From positions 62,414-126,413 of the forward strand of contig NZ_NPKJ01000007.1 of assembly GCF_002284575.1 (NCBI RefSeq): DNA of 64,000 nucleotides, written 5' to 3'. Position numbers and translations under genes: made by a program. Below are positions 46,006 through 55,269 of this stretch, one piece after another. Every line of letters begins with the position of its first letter. The stretch's first letter is position 1. The notes under the pieces are model-generated. The model ran no database searches, was not told the DNA's origin, and saw only the letters and a list, made by a program, of their open reading frames with translations. This stretch comes from Mesorhizobium temperatum (GTDB lineage: Bacteria; Pseudomonadota; Alphaproteobacteria; Rhizobiales; Rhizobiaceae).

Positions 46006-47775
46006 ATGATCGACAAGAATCAGATTGCAGCAGAACAGGCAACGTTTCGAGCCTTCGCAAACAGCTATCTGCGAGAGCTGAATTCCGGGATTCCCGTATT
46101 CCACCGCATTGGAGAACGGAATTTCGATTGCGTGGAGATTTCCCTGCCGTCGCGGCATGTAGTCCTGCGTATCGAAATCAAATCCCGATCGCTTTTCGGA
46201 ATGCACCTCTTTGGACAGATATGGATGCGTCAGGATGCCGGTCCGAACTGGCACGAGATAGAGCCGATCCTGGCCGTGCATCTGCTTGTGCTGGAAGCCC
46301 GAGAATCCGGACCGGCCGCGCACCGACAGGCCGACGTGGAGCTTCTCGAACGGATTCTTCAGAGCTGTCAGGCGACGAAACGTTACCTCGACGCCGCCCA
46401 TCGGGCGCCGCCCCTGGTCGGCTTTATAGCCGCGGAGCAATCCCTGTATTTCGGACATCCGCTGCATCCGACGCCCAAGAGCCTGCAAGGCATGTCGAAC
46501 TGGCAGCAGGATGTTTATGCCCCCGAATTGCGCGGCGGTTTCCAGCTGACCTATTTCGCCGCCGCTGCCCACCTCGTCCGCGAGGATTCCGCCGGCATCG
46601 CGGTGACCTCGATCGTCAGGTCACTGCTGGGGAATGACGCTGGCAAGGTCGCCGCAGGTAACGGCGAGATGCTCCTGCCCATGCATCCGCTTCAGGCGCA
46701 AGCATTGATGCTCGACCCGGCGGTGCGCGGGCTCATGGATTCAGAGCAGATCCGGTATCTCGGTCCGGCAGGGCCGTTGTTCACGGCGACTTCCTCGGTA
46801 CGCACCGTTTACAGCGATGACGCCGCCTGGATGCCGAAATTCTCGCTGCCCGTCCGCATCACCAACTCCAAGCGCGTTAACAGGCGGCACGAGCTGGAGG
46901 CCGGCGTTGCGGTGGCGCGCCTGTTCGCATGCGCCGGGATCGACACGTTCGAGCCGCGCCTCGGCTTTCTCCATGACAGCGCCTACGTGACGCTGGACAT
47001 TTCCGGACAGGCCGAGAGCGGTTTCGAAGTCATCTTCCGTGAAAACCCGTTCCAAGGCCGCGCCGACGATCCCGTGATAACCGTTTCGGCACTGACGGCC
47101 GAACCATGTCCCGGGCACAGCTCGTTGTTCGAAAACGTCGTCCGGCGCGTCGCGCAGGATCATGATATCTCTGTGCGGCAGGCGTGCCGTCGCTGGTTCG
47201 AATGCTATCTCGACTGTGTGCTCGATCCGCTGGTCAAACTCTACGACCGGTTCGGCGTCGCGCTGGAAGCGCATCAGCAGAACAGCTTGCTGGACCTTTC
47301 GCAGCACGGGCTGCCTAGCCGATACCTCTATCGCGACAGCCAGGGATTCTACCTCTCGAACAGTTTCAAGGCCCGGTGGTATGGCCTGGTGCCTGAGGTT
47401 GTCCAGATCCGCAGCCTCTTCTTCGATGACCGTGACATTCGCGAGCGGCTCTCCTATTACCTCATCGTCAACCAGATCTTCTCGGTCGTCGCGCGCGCCG
47501 GACATGACGGCTTGGCAAGCGAGGCCGAACTGCTCGGCATCCTGCGTGCGCGGCTCAAAAAGCTGGCGGGAGAGCTCACTGGCGCGGGCGGGGAATTCGC
47601 GTCCAGCCTGCTGGACAAGCCGCACATCACCGCAAAGGCCAACCTGGCAATCCGGCTGCAGGATGTCGATGAACTGGCCGAGGGCGGCAGCGCCATCTAC
47701 ACGCATTTTCCCAATCCACTGAGCCGTGTCGGGCTGTTCATGGCCGCGGAGCAGGCACATGCCATTGCCTCTTGA
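46006..47775 (+). CDS. asbA: NIS siderophore synthetase AsbA-like
   Basis: IucA/IucC-family synthetase of 589 residues. It adenylates a carboxylate of citrate and condenses it with the amine of a polyamine arm; in petrobactin AsbA joins citrate and spermidine. Motifs: ATP-binding FGHPLHPTPKS (149-159), LLPMHPLQAQAL (223-234), ATSSVRTVY (261-269), SGFEVIFRENPF (338-349) and VALEAHQQNS (418-427). These blocks closely match what I remember of Bacillus anthracis AsbA. The ATG at 46006 gives the family N-terminus; an in-frame TTG at 45949 adds unrelated residues. First of five coupled genes in the order asbA-B-C-DE-F. Confidence 0.88.
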   Translation: MIDKNQIAAEQATFRAFANSYLRELNSGIPVFHRIGERNFDCVEISLPSRHVVLRIEIKSRSLFGMHLFGQIWMRQDAGPNWHEIEPILAVHLLVLEARESGPAAHRQADVELLERILQSCQATKRYLDAAHRAPPLVGFIAAEQSLYFGHPLHPTPKSLQGMSNWQQDVYAPELRGGFQLTYFAAAAHLVREDSAGIAVTSIVRSLLGNDAGKVAAGNGEMLLPMHPLQAQALMLDPAVRGLMDSEQIRYLGPAGPLFTATSSVRTVYSDDAAWMPKFSLPVRITNSKRVNRRHELEAGVAVARLFACAGIDTFEPRLGFLHDSAYVTLDISGQAESGFEVIFRENPFQGRADDPVITVSALTAEPCPGHSSLFENVVRRVAQDHDISVRQACRRWFECYLDCVLDPLVKLYDRFGVALEAHQQNSLLDLSQHGLPSRYLYRDSQGFYLSNSFKARWYGLVPEVVQIRSLFFDDRDIRERLSYYLIVNQIFSVVARAGHDGLASEAELLGILRARLKKLAGELTGAGGEFASSLLDKPHITAKANLAIRLQDVDELAEGGSAIYTHFPNPLSRVGLFMAAEQAHAIAS

Positions 47776-49468
47776 TCTCCACGGCATCCCCGAGCTGCGT
47801 GTGATGCGCCAGCTCGCGGAAGCCCTGGTCTATGAGGGCCTGGTCGACTGCGCGGTGTCGCGAGGCGGCGGGAAATCCCGCTTCGAATGGTGCTGCGACG
47901 GTGCCACGATACGCTGCGAGGGATCGATCGGCGCCTTCGGCCGGATCAGGATCGCCCCCGAAACGATCGTGCGGGGCTGCGGCGGCCAATGGCGGCCGGC
48001 GACGCTCGGCGATCTCCTTGCGAGCATAGACACCTGCCCCGAACGGCGTGCGCAACTCACATCCGAACTGGATCGGACGCTTGATTTCAGCGCCTGGAAC
48101 AAAAGCAACCTCCGGCCCAGACCGCGCCGCGATCTCCCATTTGCGCAACTCGACAGCGCGATCGACGAGGGTCATCCCTATCATCCGTGTTTCAAGGCGC
48201 GCACCGGCTTCGATTACACCGACCACGCCGCGTACGGCCCGGAAGCAGGCAACGCCTTCCAGCTGGCCTGGCTGGCGGTCGCGCCCGAACGTCTGCACTC
48301 GGCGTTTCCCACGGACGAGCAGGCTTTCTGGATGCACGAACTCGGCGCCGAAACCTACGCGCTGCTGGACGAGCGCCGTGCCAGACTCGGCGACGATGCA
48401 CGGCGGTTCGGCCTGATGCCGCTGCACCCCTGGCAATGGAAAGCGTTGCAGGGCTCGGAACTGTCGCGCTGGCTGGCGGAGGGCTCCGCCAGTTTCCTCG
48501 GCCAGGCCGGCGATCGCTACACCGCCAGCCAATCCGTGCGGACGCTTTTTAATCGCGACCACCCGCGACGCGCTAATCTCAAACTGCCGATGAATCTCGT
48601 CAACTCGTCGGCCAAGCGCATCATCGAACCGCATTCGGTGTGCAGCGCGCCGGCGATCAGCCGCTGGCTCAAGGACATTGTCGCCAGCGATTCGCTGTTC
48701 GAGACACGCTACCCGCTCACGATCCTCGGCGAATATGCCGGCACGATCGCAGATCGGGAAGGACCGCTGGCAGGACAGATCGCCGCGATTTGGCGGGAGG
48801 ACGTTACGAGCAGCCTCAAGCCCGGCGAAACCGCCGTGCCTCTCAACGCGCTGATGGCCATGGAGAGCGACAGCCGGCCGTTCGTCGCGGACTGGATCGA
48901 GCGGTACGGGCTGGACGCCTGGCTCGACAGGCTTGTGGCTACGGTGGTGATGCCCGTTTATCACCTGCTCGTCGGCCATGGCATCGCGACGGAAGCGCAT
49001 GGCCAGAACCTGATACTGATCCACCGCGACGGCTGGCCAGTAAGGCTGGCGATGCGCGACTTCCACGACAGCGTCGAATATGTGCCGGGCTTCCTGCGCG
49101 ATCCCGATACTGTTCCCGACTTCTTCGCCTTGAACCCCGCCTATCGCGACGCTGCGCCCAACCAGTACTACTGGATGGAGAGCGCCGATCTGCTCGGCGA
49201 ACTCTGCCTGGACGCCCTGTTCGTCTACAACCTCGCCGAGATCTCGCATCTGCTGCGGCACTGTTACGGTCTCGACGAAGACGGCTTCTGGTCGGACATC
49301 GGCAGGCGATTGCGCGACCATAGCCGGCAGTTCGGACTGACGCACCGGCAAGCCGCACTTGGCCTTTTCCAGCCACGCATCCGCACGGAATCGCTGCTGC
49401 GGCGGAAGCTCTCGCCACCGGGCACCGAATGCGCTCACGAAATTCCAAACAGCCTTGCAGTCGCGTAA
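47759..49468 (+). CDS. asbB: NIS siderophore synthetase AsbB-like
   Basis: Second IucA/IucC-family synthetase, 569 residues, expected to attach the second arm to the citrate core. Motifs: EGHPYHPCFKAR (137-148), HPWQ (223-226), LPMNLVNSSAKRI (276-288), EAHGQN (412-417) and LAMRDFHDSVEY shortly after. These match AsbB more closely than AsbA, as I remember those sequences. The ATG at 47759 has GGAGCAGGCAC upstream and overlaps asbA by 17 bases, giving translational coupling and 1:1 production of the two synthetases. Confidence 0.88.
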   Translation: MPLPLDLHGIPELRVMRQLAEALVYEGLVDCAVSRGGGKSRFEWCCDGATIRCEGSIGAFGRIRIAPETIVRGCGGQWRPATLGDLLASIDTCPERRAQLTSELDRTLDFSAWNKSNLRPRPRRDLPFAQLDSAIDEGHPYHPCFKARTGFDYTDHAAYGPEAGNAFQLAWLAVAPERLHSAFPTDEQAFWMHELGAETYALLDERRARLGDDARRFGLMPLHPWQWKALQGSELSRWLAEGSASFLGQAGDRYTASQSVRTLFNRDHPRRANLKLPMNLVNSSAKRIIEPHSVCSAPAISRWLKDIVASDSLFETRYPLTILGEYAGTIADREGPLAGQIAAIWREDVTSSLKPGETAVPLNALMAMESDSRPFVADWIERYGLDAWLDRLVATVVMPVYHLLVGHGIATEAHGQNLILIHRDGWPVRLAMRDFHDSVEYVPGFLRDPDTVPDFFALNPAYRDAAPNQYYWMESADLLGELCLDALFVYNLAEISHLLRHCYGLDEDGFWSDIGRRLRDHSRQFGLTHRQAALGLFQPRIRTESLLRRKLSPPGTECAHEIPNSLAVA

Positions 49469-49481
49469 GGAGACAGAGAAC

Positions 49482-50753
49482 ATGATCGCAATCAACGACA
49501 CGGTCTTTGATCAGACCTATTTCCGCCATGCGGCGGACCGCATGGCGGCTGAGGCGCAACTCGACAAGCGCGCAGGCGACCGTTTTGCGGTCTGTTTCTC
49601 CGCGGCGCAGGATTGGCTGGCGTTCTTCTTTGCCGCGCGCGCGGCCGGTGCCAGCGTGCTGCCGCTGCATCCCTCGACACCATATGCCGCGGCGCGCCGG
49701 CAGGCAGAGACGGCGAAGTGCAACTGGCTTTTCTACAACCGGCTGGAAGGCGAGCCGATCTGCGAGGAGCGCGCGAGCGAAGCTGGACAGCTGCTGCAGA
49801 TGAGTTCTGGCACGACCGGCGAGCCGAAATGCATCGCGCGCGCCTGGAGCGAGATAGACGACGAGATCGAGAGCTATACCTCGACGTTTGTCGAGCCACA
49901 GGACATGACCCCGTTGATCGCCGGGCCAACCTCCCATTCCTACGGCTTGATCTGCGGCGTGCTGGTGGCGCTGAAGCGCGGCCAGTCGCCCGCCGTACTG
50001 GACACAGGGAACCCCAAATTCCTGCTGCGCAAGCTGCGCGAAACGGAGCGCCCCTACCTGATCTCGTCGCCGGCCATCTTGCATACGCTCGCCAGGCTAT
50101 TGCCGTCTGGCGAGCATATCCACGCAACGATGACATCCGGCACCCTCTTACCCGAATCCTGGTTCAGGCAGATCAGGGCCAAATCAAAATACATGTTCCA
50201 GCAGTACGGCTGCTCGGAGGCCGGCTGCATCGCGATCAACCCGGATGTGCAAGCTGCTAATGAAGTCGGCTATGTGCTGCCGCGCTTCTCGTTGCGTGAC
50301 GCCGGGACGGCCGGCGACCCGAAGGAAATTACCGTCGAGCGCAAGGACGTGGCGGTCGAGACGCGCGACCTCGGCTATCGCCGCGACGACGGCATGCTGG
50401 TCTTCCTGTCGCGTCTCGACGACCTGATCAACGTCTCGGGCCTCAACGTCTATCCAAAGGAAGTCGAGGACGTGGTCATGACGTTCGCCCGCATTGGCGA
50501 CGCCGTCGTCTTCCGCAAGCAGGATGCATTCGCGGGCGAGCGCGTCGCGCTTTTGTTCAGCGCCGAACATGCGGTCGACCGGACGCAGCTTCGGCAATGG
50601 TGCGCCGAGCGGCTTGCAGCACACCAGATGCCAACTGAAATCCTTCAGGTGGAGCGGATCCCGCGCCAAGCGAACGGCAAGATCAGCCGGCGCGACGTGG
50701 CCGCGCGCTACGGTGCGGGCGAATTCGGGCCGGTACGGACGGAGGCGGCATGA
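49482..50753 (+). CDS. asbC: Aryl-AMP ligase AsbC-like
   Basis: Small acyl-adenylate enzyme (423 residues, against 412 in B. anthracis AsbC as I recall). It would activate 3,4-dihydroxybenzoate with ATP and load it onto the phosphopantetheine arm of the carrier domain encoded next. The AMP-binding P-loop QMSSGTTGEPK is at 106-116, QYGCSEAG near 247, and the C-terminal RQANGKISRRD with the catalytic lysine near residue 405. The ATG at 49482 follows AAGGAGACAGAGAAC. Its TGA overlaps the next ATG. Confidence 0.87.
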   Translation: MIAINDTVFDQTYFRHAADRMAAEAQLDKRAGDRFAVCFSAAQDWLAFFFAARAAGASVLPLHPSTPYAAARRQAETAKCNWLFYNRLEGEPICEERASEAGQLLQMSSGTTGEPKCIARAWSEIDDEIESYTSTFVEPQDMTPLIAGPTSHSYGLICGVLVALKRGQSPAVLDTGNPKFLLRKLRETERPYLISSPAILHTLARLLPSGEHIHATMTSGTLLPESWFRQIRAKSKYMFQQYGCSEAGCIAINPDVQAANEVGYVLPRFSLRDAGTAGDPKEITVERKDVAVETRDLGYRRDDGMLVFLSRLDDLINVSGLNVYPKEVEDVVMTFARIGDAVVFRKQDAFAGERVALLFSAEHAVDRTQLRQWCAERLAAHQMPTEILQVERIPRQANGKISRRDVAARYGAGEFGPVRTEAA

Positions 50754-52096
50754 TGACCTACGATCAAATACTCGACGCAATCGGGACCATCCTGCGCGAC
50801 AAGCTCGACAACCAGCACATCGATGCCTTTGCGCCGCAAGCCAGGCTGAACGAGGACTTGTATCTCGACTCCGTGCTCATTCTCGAGATCATGCTGGCTC
50901 TCGAACTCGACCACGGTGTCGCGCTGCCCGAGGATGTGATCAGTCGCCAGGATTTGGACACTGTGGACGACCTGGCGCGGCTGTTCGTCAAGGCGCCGGA
51001 ACCAAGTGGAACACTGGTGAAGCCCGCAAAAGAGCTTGTTCTCGCTCGCGCCGAAAGAGAAGCGGCCGAGCAGATCGGCGTGCATGGCGAGGACTTCGTC
51101 GACATCAAGGTCCATTGCTTCGTCAGCAATGTCTGTCACGCGGTGAAGCAAAGGCAGCTTGACCATCGACCCTTCTTCTTCGGCGTCTGGGATGCGGGTT
51201 TCGCCGTCGATAAAAGCTGGCGGCTGGCGTATCACGCGTCTGAAATCAACCACGACTTCTTCCGCGATTGGTTCGAGCGCCTGTATGGCGCCAAGGTTCG
51301 CCAATGGTATCGGCCGGGCGCTACGAAGGAAGAGAACCTGGCGACGATGCTGGAGCTTTTGGAGCGCAAAAAGGAGAGCGAGTACCTGATGGTCATGCTC
51401 GATCTCTTCCACCTGCCGGAGCGCGAGAACAAGTTCAACCAGAATCCATTCCCGCACTATTTGATGCTGGAATACACCGAGGATCCGGCGGTTTGGATGG
51501 TCCTCGACCCGGATTTCCGCTGGGAAGGCAGGATCGAGAAGCAGAAAGTCATCAACGCAATCATGCAGCCGACCGTTGCCGGCGGCTTCATCTTTGACGC
51601 TGCCGACATCAGGAAGCCGTCGGCCGTCGATCTGCGCGACTATTTCCTTGCCTGTTTTCATGAGGACGACAATCTTTTGACGCGTGCCACGCGCGAGGTC
51701 GTCCGAGCGCATTTGGAAGGCTGCGACGGCTTGCAACTGGCCGAATTGTCGACGGCGCTGCGCGAGCTGCCGGTCATCTCGATCCGCAAATACGCGCTGG
51801 AGCACGGCTTTGCCTTTTTCTGGCGATCGCTGCAGCTTTCCAACGCCGAGTTCGACACGATCTGCGACGACATCGAATCCTTGATCCAGGAATTCAAGGC
51901 GCTTCACTACGCCATCATGAAGCTCAGCCAGACAGGTAACGAAGCACTGGCGGCGCGGGTGTTTGAAAAACTCGATGTTCTGGACGCGATCGAGCGCTCG
52001 CTGAAGCGCCGTCTCGCCCAAACCTATCGGGTGTGGTGCGACACGCGCGGCTTCCTGCACGCCCCACGCCACGATGTCGAGGACGCCGTCGCATGA
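50750..52096 (+). CDS. asbDE: Fused aryl-carrier protein and AsbE-like condensing protein (AsbD-AsbE)
   Basis: A 448-residue fusion. Residues 1-85 form an acyl-carrier domain with the 4'-phosphopantetheine serine Ser41 in EDLYLDSVLILE; residues about 95-448 match the AsbE/DUF6005 protein that transfers 3,4-dihydroxybenzoyl groups to spermidine or its citryl derivative. In Bacillus these are separate genes of about 91 and 327 codons; here they are one uninterrupted frame joined by a charged linker. ATG at 50750/50753 with GGAGG upstream, overlapping asbC (ATGATGA). The stop overlaps the asbF start. Tethering carrier to transferase could raise local substrate concentration. Confidence 0.82.
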   Translation: MMTYDQILDAIGTILRDKLDNQHIDAFAPQARLNEDLYLDSVLILEIMLALELDHGVALPEDVISRQDLDTVDDLARLFVKAPEPSGTLVKPAKELVLARAEREAAEQIGVHGEDFVDIKVHCFVSNVCHAVKQRQLDHRPFFFGVWDAGFAVDKSWRLAYHASEINHDFFRDWFERLYGAKVRQWYRPGATKEENLATMLELLERKKESEYLMVMLDLFHLPERENKFNQNPFPHYLMLEYTEDPAVWMVLDPDFRWEGRIEKQKVINAIMQPTVAGGFIFDAADIRKPSAVDLRDYFLACFHEDDNLLTRATREVVRAHLEGCDGLQLAELSTALRELPVISIRKYALEHGFAFFWRSLQLSNAEFDTICDDIESLIQEFKALHYAIMKLSQTGNEALAARVFEKLDVLDAIERSLKRRLAQTYRVWCDTRGFLHAPRHDVEDAVA

Positions 52097-52938
52097 GGCT
52101 GTCGCTCTGCACGATCACGTTCCGCCATCATCTGCTGTCGCTGGAGGACATCGCGCGATGGGCGGCGGCGAACGACTTCCAGGGCATCGAACTCTGGGGA
52201 GCACACGCGCGCAATATGCAGCATATGACCGATCGCAACGCCGACTGGATGGCGGTATTCGGCCTTTCGGTGCCGATGCTCAGCGACTATCTGCCTCTCG
52301 ATGAGGATTTGGCGTCGCTGCGTCACGCCACGTCGAACCTCTGCCGCCTGGCCGGCCGCTGGGGCGCCCGCAAGGTGCGTACGTTCGCCGGCAAGTCGGC
52401 AAGCCGGGACACCTCGCCAGAAGCGCGCTGGCGACTGTCGGCGCGGCTCAAGGACGCCTGCATGATAGCGCAGGACCAGGGTTGCGAGATACTGGTGGAG
52501 ACACATCCAGGAACGCTTGCCGATACGCTGTCGTCGACGCAGCGCCTGCTCGAGGAGGTCGATCATCCTGCGCTGGGGATCAATTTCGACACTTTGCACG
52601 TCTGGGAAGGTGGTGACGATCCGGTCGCCGCGCATCGCGCGCTGTTGCCGCATATCCGGCACTATCATCTGAAGAATGTACGCTCGCGTGCCGACCTCGC
52701 CGTCTTCGAGCCGGCAAACGTCTATGCCGCGGCCGGAAAGCGGGCGGGCATGACCGCGCTTTTCGATGGCGCGGTGGACTATCTGCAATTCTTCGATGAG
52801 TTGTTCGAGCGCGAGGAGGTAGATGCCTCGCTGGAATGGTTCGGCGGCGACTGCTTCAACATACTCGCCAACGACGCCCGCAACATGCATCTCCTCAAGG
52901 CCGATCGCGACGCGCCGATCCGCGCCGGCGTCGCTTGA
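52093..52938 (+). CDS. asbF: 3-Dehydroshikimate dehydratase AsbF-like
   Basis: A TIM-barrel enzyme of 281 residues (AsbF is 280) that makes 3,4-dihydroxybenzoate, the catechol of petrobactin, from 3-dehydroshikimate. Conserved: SLCTITFRH at the start, GIELWGAHARN, and probable metal ligands Glu136 (ILVETHPGT), Asp166 (INFDTLHVWE), His192 (HYHLKN) and Glu248 (SLEWFGG). The FEPANVYAAAGKRAGM block is a strong AsbF marker. The ATG overlaps the stop of asbDE. Last gene of the biosynthetic operon, ending at a strong hairpin shared with the convergent receptor gene. Confidence 0.9.
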   Translation: MRLSLCTITFRHHLLSLEDIARWAAANDFQGIELWGAHARNMQHMTDRNADWMAVFGLSVPMLSDYLPLDEDLASLRHATSNLCRLAGRWGARKVRTFAGKSASRDTSPEARWRLSARLKDACMIAQDQGCEILVETHPGTLADTLSSTQRLLEEVDHPALGINFDTLHVWEGGDDPVAAHRALLPHIRHYHLKNVRSRADLAVFEPANVYAAAGKRAGMTALFDGAVDYLQFFDELFEREEVDASLEWFGGDCFNILANDARNMHLLKADRDAPIRAGVA

Positions 52939-52967
52939 GCATCGAAGGCGAACATCGTTTTGGCAGC

Positions 52968-53006
52968 CGGCGTGGGCAATTGCCCACGCCGACGTTTTCC
53001 AACGTC
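52968..53006. terminator. Bidirectional double-hairpin terminator between asbF and the receptor
   Basis: A perfect 24-bp palindrome (52968-52991, arms CGGCGTGGGCAA/TTGCCCACGCCG) is followed at once by a second hairpin GACGTT-TTCC-AACGTC (52991-53006), whose last bases overlap the receptor stop codon. Placed between convergent genes, it probably stops transcription from both sides. Confidence 0.65.
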
Positions 53007-55104
53007 AGAACCGTGCCGTTGCGCTCAGCCGGAACGAGCGGCCGGGATCGTAGTGCGGCATCACACCGGCGAAATCCTGCCCGTAGGCGGCGCGATCGGT
53101 GTAGGTCTCGTCGAAGATGTTGAGCGCGTCGGCGCGCAGCGTGAAGTTCGGCTTTGAAGGCGGCGTCCACTCGAGGTAGGCGTTCACCACCTCATAGCCC
53201 GGCAGTTCCTTCTTTGCGCTTGCCGGATCGGTCGAATGCCGCACCAGGGTCCTGTCGGTCTTCAAGGCGATTTCGATGTCGCCACCGACTTTGACGCCCC
53301 AATCGTCGAACGTGTAGCCGGCGCCGATCATCACGATTTGACCGAGAGGTGTCGTCAAATAGCGGCCGATTTCCGTGTCAGCCGGCTCGCCGTCGACGTC
53401 GGCATTGATGTCGGCATATTTCAGGCTGACGAAGCCGGAGTCCCAATCATAGCGGCCGCCGATTTCCCAGCCCTTGGAAACGAGGTCGAGCGTTCGGATC
53501 GATGTATTCCCGGGAAGGTATGGCTCGCGCCCGTAGACCGGCAGGCGTGCGCTGTCGACGTTCGTACGGAACACGTTGGCCTCGAAGGTGAAGCCGCTGT
53601 AACGCATTTCGAGCCCCGCAGTGTAGTTGTCGGACGTCACCGGCTCCGGGCCGTCGCCATAGGTCCAGAGTGGGTTCTGGATAAAATTCTCCGCCAGCGG
53701 AACACCGCCCCAGACATGCGAGGTGCCGGCCTTGACGGTCAGGAACTCCGGCACAAGATCGTATTCGCCGGAAATGTTGCCACTCAGGCCCGCGTTGTTC
53801 CAATCCGAATCGTCGACGCCGGTGAACCATTGATGGTCTCCACGTGCGCCGAAGGAGATCCTCGCCCGATCGAACGGCTCCAGGCGAGCCTGGGCATAGG
53901 CGCCGACGTTGCTGGCGCGTTCGCCGGCAAATTCGAAGAACCCGGGAAAACGCGATTCCAGTGCGGCCTTGTCGCTGTAGAAATCGAAACCCGCGGTGAC
54001 GCTTCCGACGTCGAGCGAAAAGCGGTTTTCGACCTTGCCGTTGAAGCTGCTCGTTTCTCCAAAGGCTGGCCCAGTGACACCTGCCTGGGGACCGCGAGGG
54101 GCTGTAACTTCTGTGCCCAGTTCGGTCCGGGAATATGCAAGCACGACCTTCGGATCCCACCAGCCTTCCGGTGAGGTGTCGGTATATGTGAAAACCGTAT
54201 TCTGTCGGCGCAGATCGTAGTTACGGGTCACCGGCTCCGCGCCATTATCGATATAGACGTTGGCGCGATAGGGGCGCAGCGCGTCGTCGCGGACCTGCTC
54301 GTGGCTGAGCTCGAAACGATGGCCCTCGACACTCTCGTAAGCGACCTTGGCGAGTCCGCTGATGAGATCGGTGCCGGTCCCCGGCATCTCCTCGCCGTTG
54401 CCGGCGGTGAAGTTGCCGCCACGGCCGTAGTTGATGTAGCCGAGATACTCGAACCCGTCCTGCTGGCCGAAGGCGCTCACGCCGGTGGTGAATGTTTCGC
54501 TGTTGGTATCCCAAATGCCGGTGACGAAACCGCCGAAATTGCGGCCAGGTTCGAGCAGATCAACGGCGTCCTTGGTCTCGAATCCAAGCGAACCCGCGAG
54601 CGCGCCCGGACCGGCATCGGCCGGCGCAACGCCTGCCTGCACTGACGCTGCCTTCAGCAGTGCCGGGTCGAGCAGATAGGTGCCGTTGTGGTGGAACACC
54701 TTGTTGTTTTGTCGTGACCCGTCGACAGTCACGGCCAGATTGTTCTCATCGACGCCATTGACGTAGATCTTCTGCGTGCTGGGGATCGCACCGCCGACGG
54801 CGATCTGCGGTTCACCGGAGAATACCTCCCTCAAATCCTGCGGTTTCTTGCGGTCGATCTCCTGCTGGTCGATGGTGATCAGGTTGGCGCCGGCCGTCGC
54901 GTTGGCGCCCGCCCCCACGTCGAGGACGAGAATCGTGTCGAGTTGCGTACCCCCAGCGGGAGCTTGGCTGTCTTCATTTTCTTCGGTGGCGCTCGTCCTG
55001 GCTTCCGTTTCTGGGACGGGGGCAGACTGCGCCAGCGCGTCGGGACACAAGAAGATGGACATCGCGGTGCTGACGGTCAGCGCTCGCAACAGATCGGATG
55101 ACAT
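53005..55104 (-). CDS. TonB-dependent outer-membrane siderophore receptor
   Basis: A 699-residue outer-membrane receptor. Signal peptide (STAMSIFLCPDALAQS) cleaved near residue 26, a Pro/Glu-rich lead, plug domain (about 70-180) with a TonB-box-like DTILVLDV, and a 22-strand barrel ending in FRLSATARF with the C-terminal Phe needed for assembly. Convergent with asbF and separated from the importer genes by its own promoter region, which carries an IRO-like palindrome. By position it should take up the ferric form of the locally made siderophore. The closest receptor subfamily is uncertain. Confidence 0.87.
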   Translation of the reverse strand: MSSDLLRALTVSTAMSIFLCPDALAQSAPVPETEARTSATEENEDSQAPAGGTQLDTILVLDVGAGANATAGANLITIDQQEIDRKKPQDLREVFSGEPQIAVGGAIPSTQKIYVNGVDENNLAVTVDGSRQNNKVFHHNGTYLLDPALLKAASVQAGVAPADAGPGALAGSLGFETKDAVDLLEPGRNFGGFVTGIWDTNSETFTTGVSAFGQQDGFEYLGYINYGRGGNFTAGNGEEMPGTGTDLISGLAKVAYESVEGHRFELSHEQVRDDALRPYRANVYIDNGAEPVTRNYDLRRQNTVFTYTDTSPEGWWDPKVVLAYSRTELGTEVTAPRGPQAGVTGPAFGETSSFNGKVENRFSLDVGSVTAGFDFYSDKAALESRFPGFFEFAGERASNVGAYAQARLEPFDRARISFGARGDHQWFTGVDDSDWNNAGLSGNISGEYDLVPEFLTVKAGTSHVWGGVPLAENFIQNPLWTYGDGPEPVTSDNYTAGLEMRYSGFTFEANVFRTNVDSARLPVYGREPYLPGNTSIRTLDLVSKGWEIGGRYDWDSGFVSLKYADINADVDGEPADTEIGRYLTTPLGQIVMIGAGYTFDDWGVKVGGDIEIALKTDRTLVRHSTDPASAKKELPGYEVVNAYLEWTPPSKPNFTLRADALNIFDETYTDRAAYGQDFAGVMPHYDPGRSFRLSATARF

Positions 55105-55193
55105 CGGCTAAATCCCCTCGATTACGGTAGCCCCGGCTGGCGCGAACCGCGCCTGTAGGACTGCCTTAACCCATCGGTTGCGCTGTCGCAATA

Positions 55194-55216
55194 AACTTGA
55201 TAGTAAAAATCCAGTT
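55194..55216. promoter_or_regulatory. IRO-like iron operator upstream of the receptor
   Basis: Imperfect palindrome AACTTGA (55194-55200)-N9-TCCAGTT (55210-55216); six of seven arm bases pair. The core is TGA-N9-TCC, one base off the TGA-N9-TCA iron-responsive consensus. It lies 90 bases upstream of the receptor start. Confidence 0.45.
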
Positions 55217-55269
55217 TTATGCAAGCCATTGTAACTGTTGTGCTCTTCGAGCGCCGCAGCCGCGGAAGC

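Noticed and set aside
47738..49501. 587-codon open frame antisense to asbB
   Set aside because: Long antisense frames are common in high-GC DNA; the opposite strand carries a clear IucA/IucC synthetase with all motifs, and the antisense product is Arg/Gln/Val-rich with no known fold.
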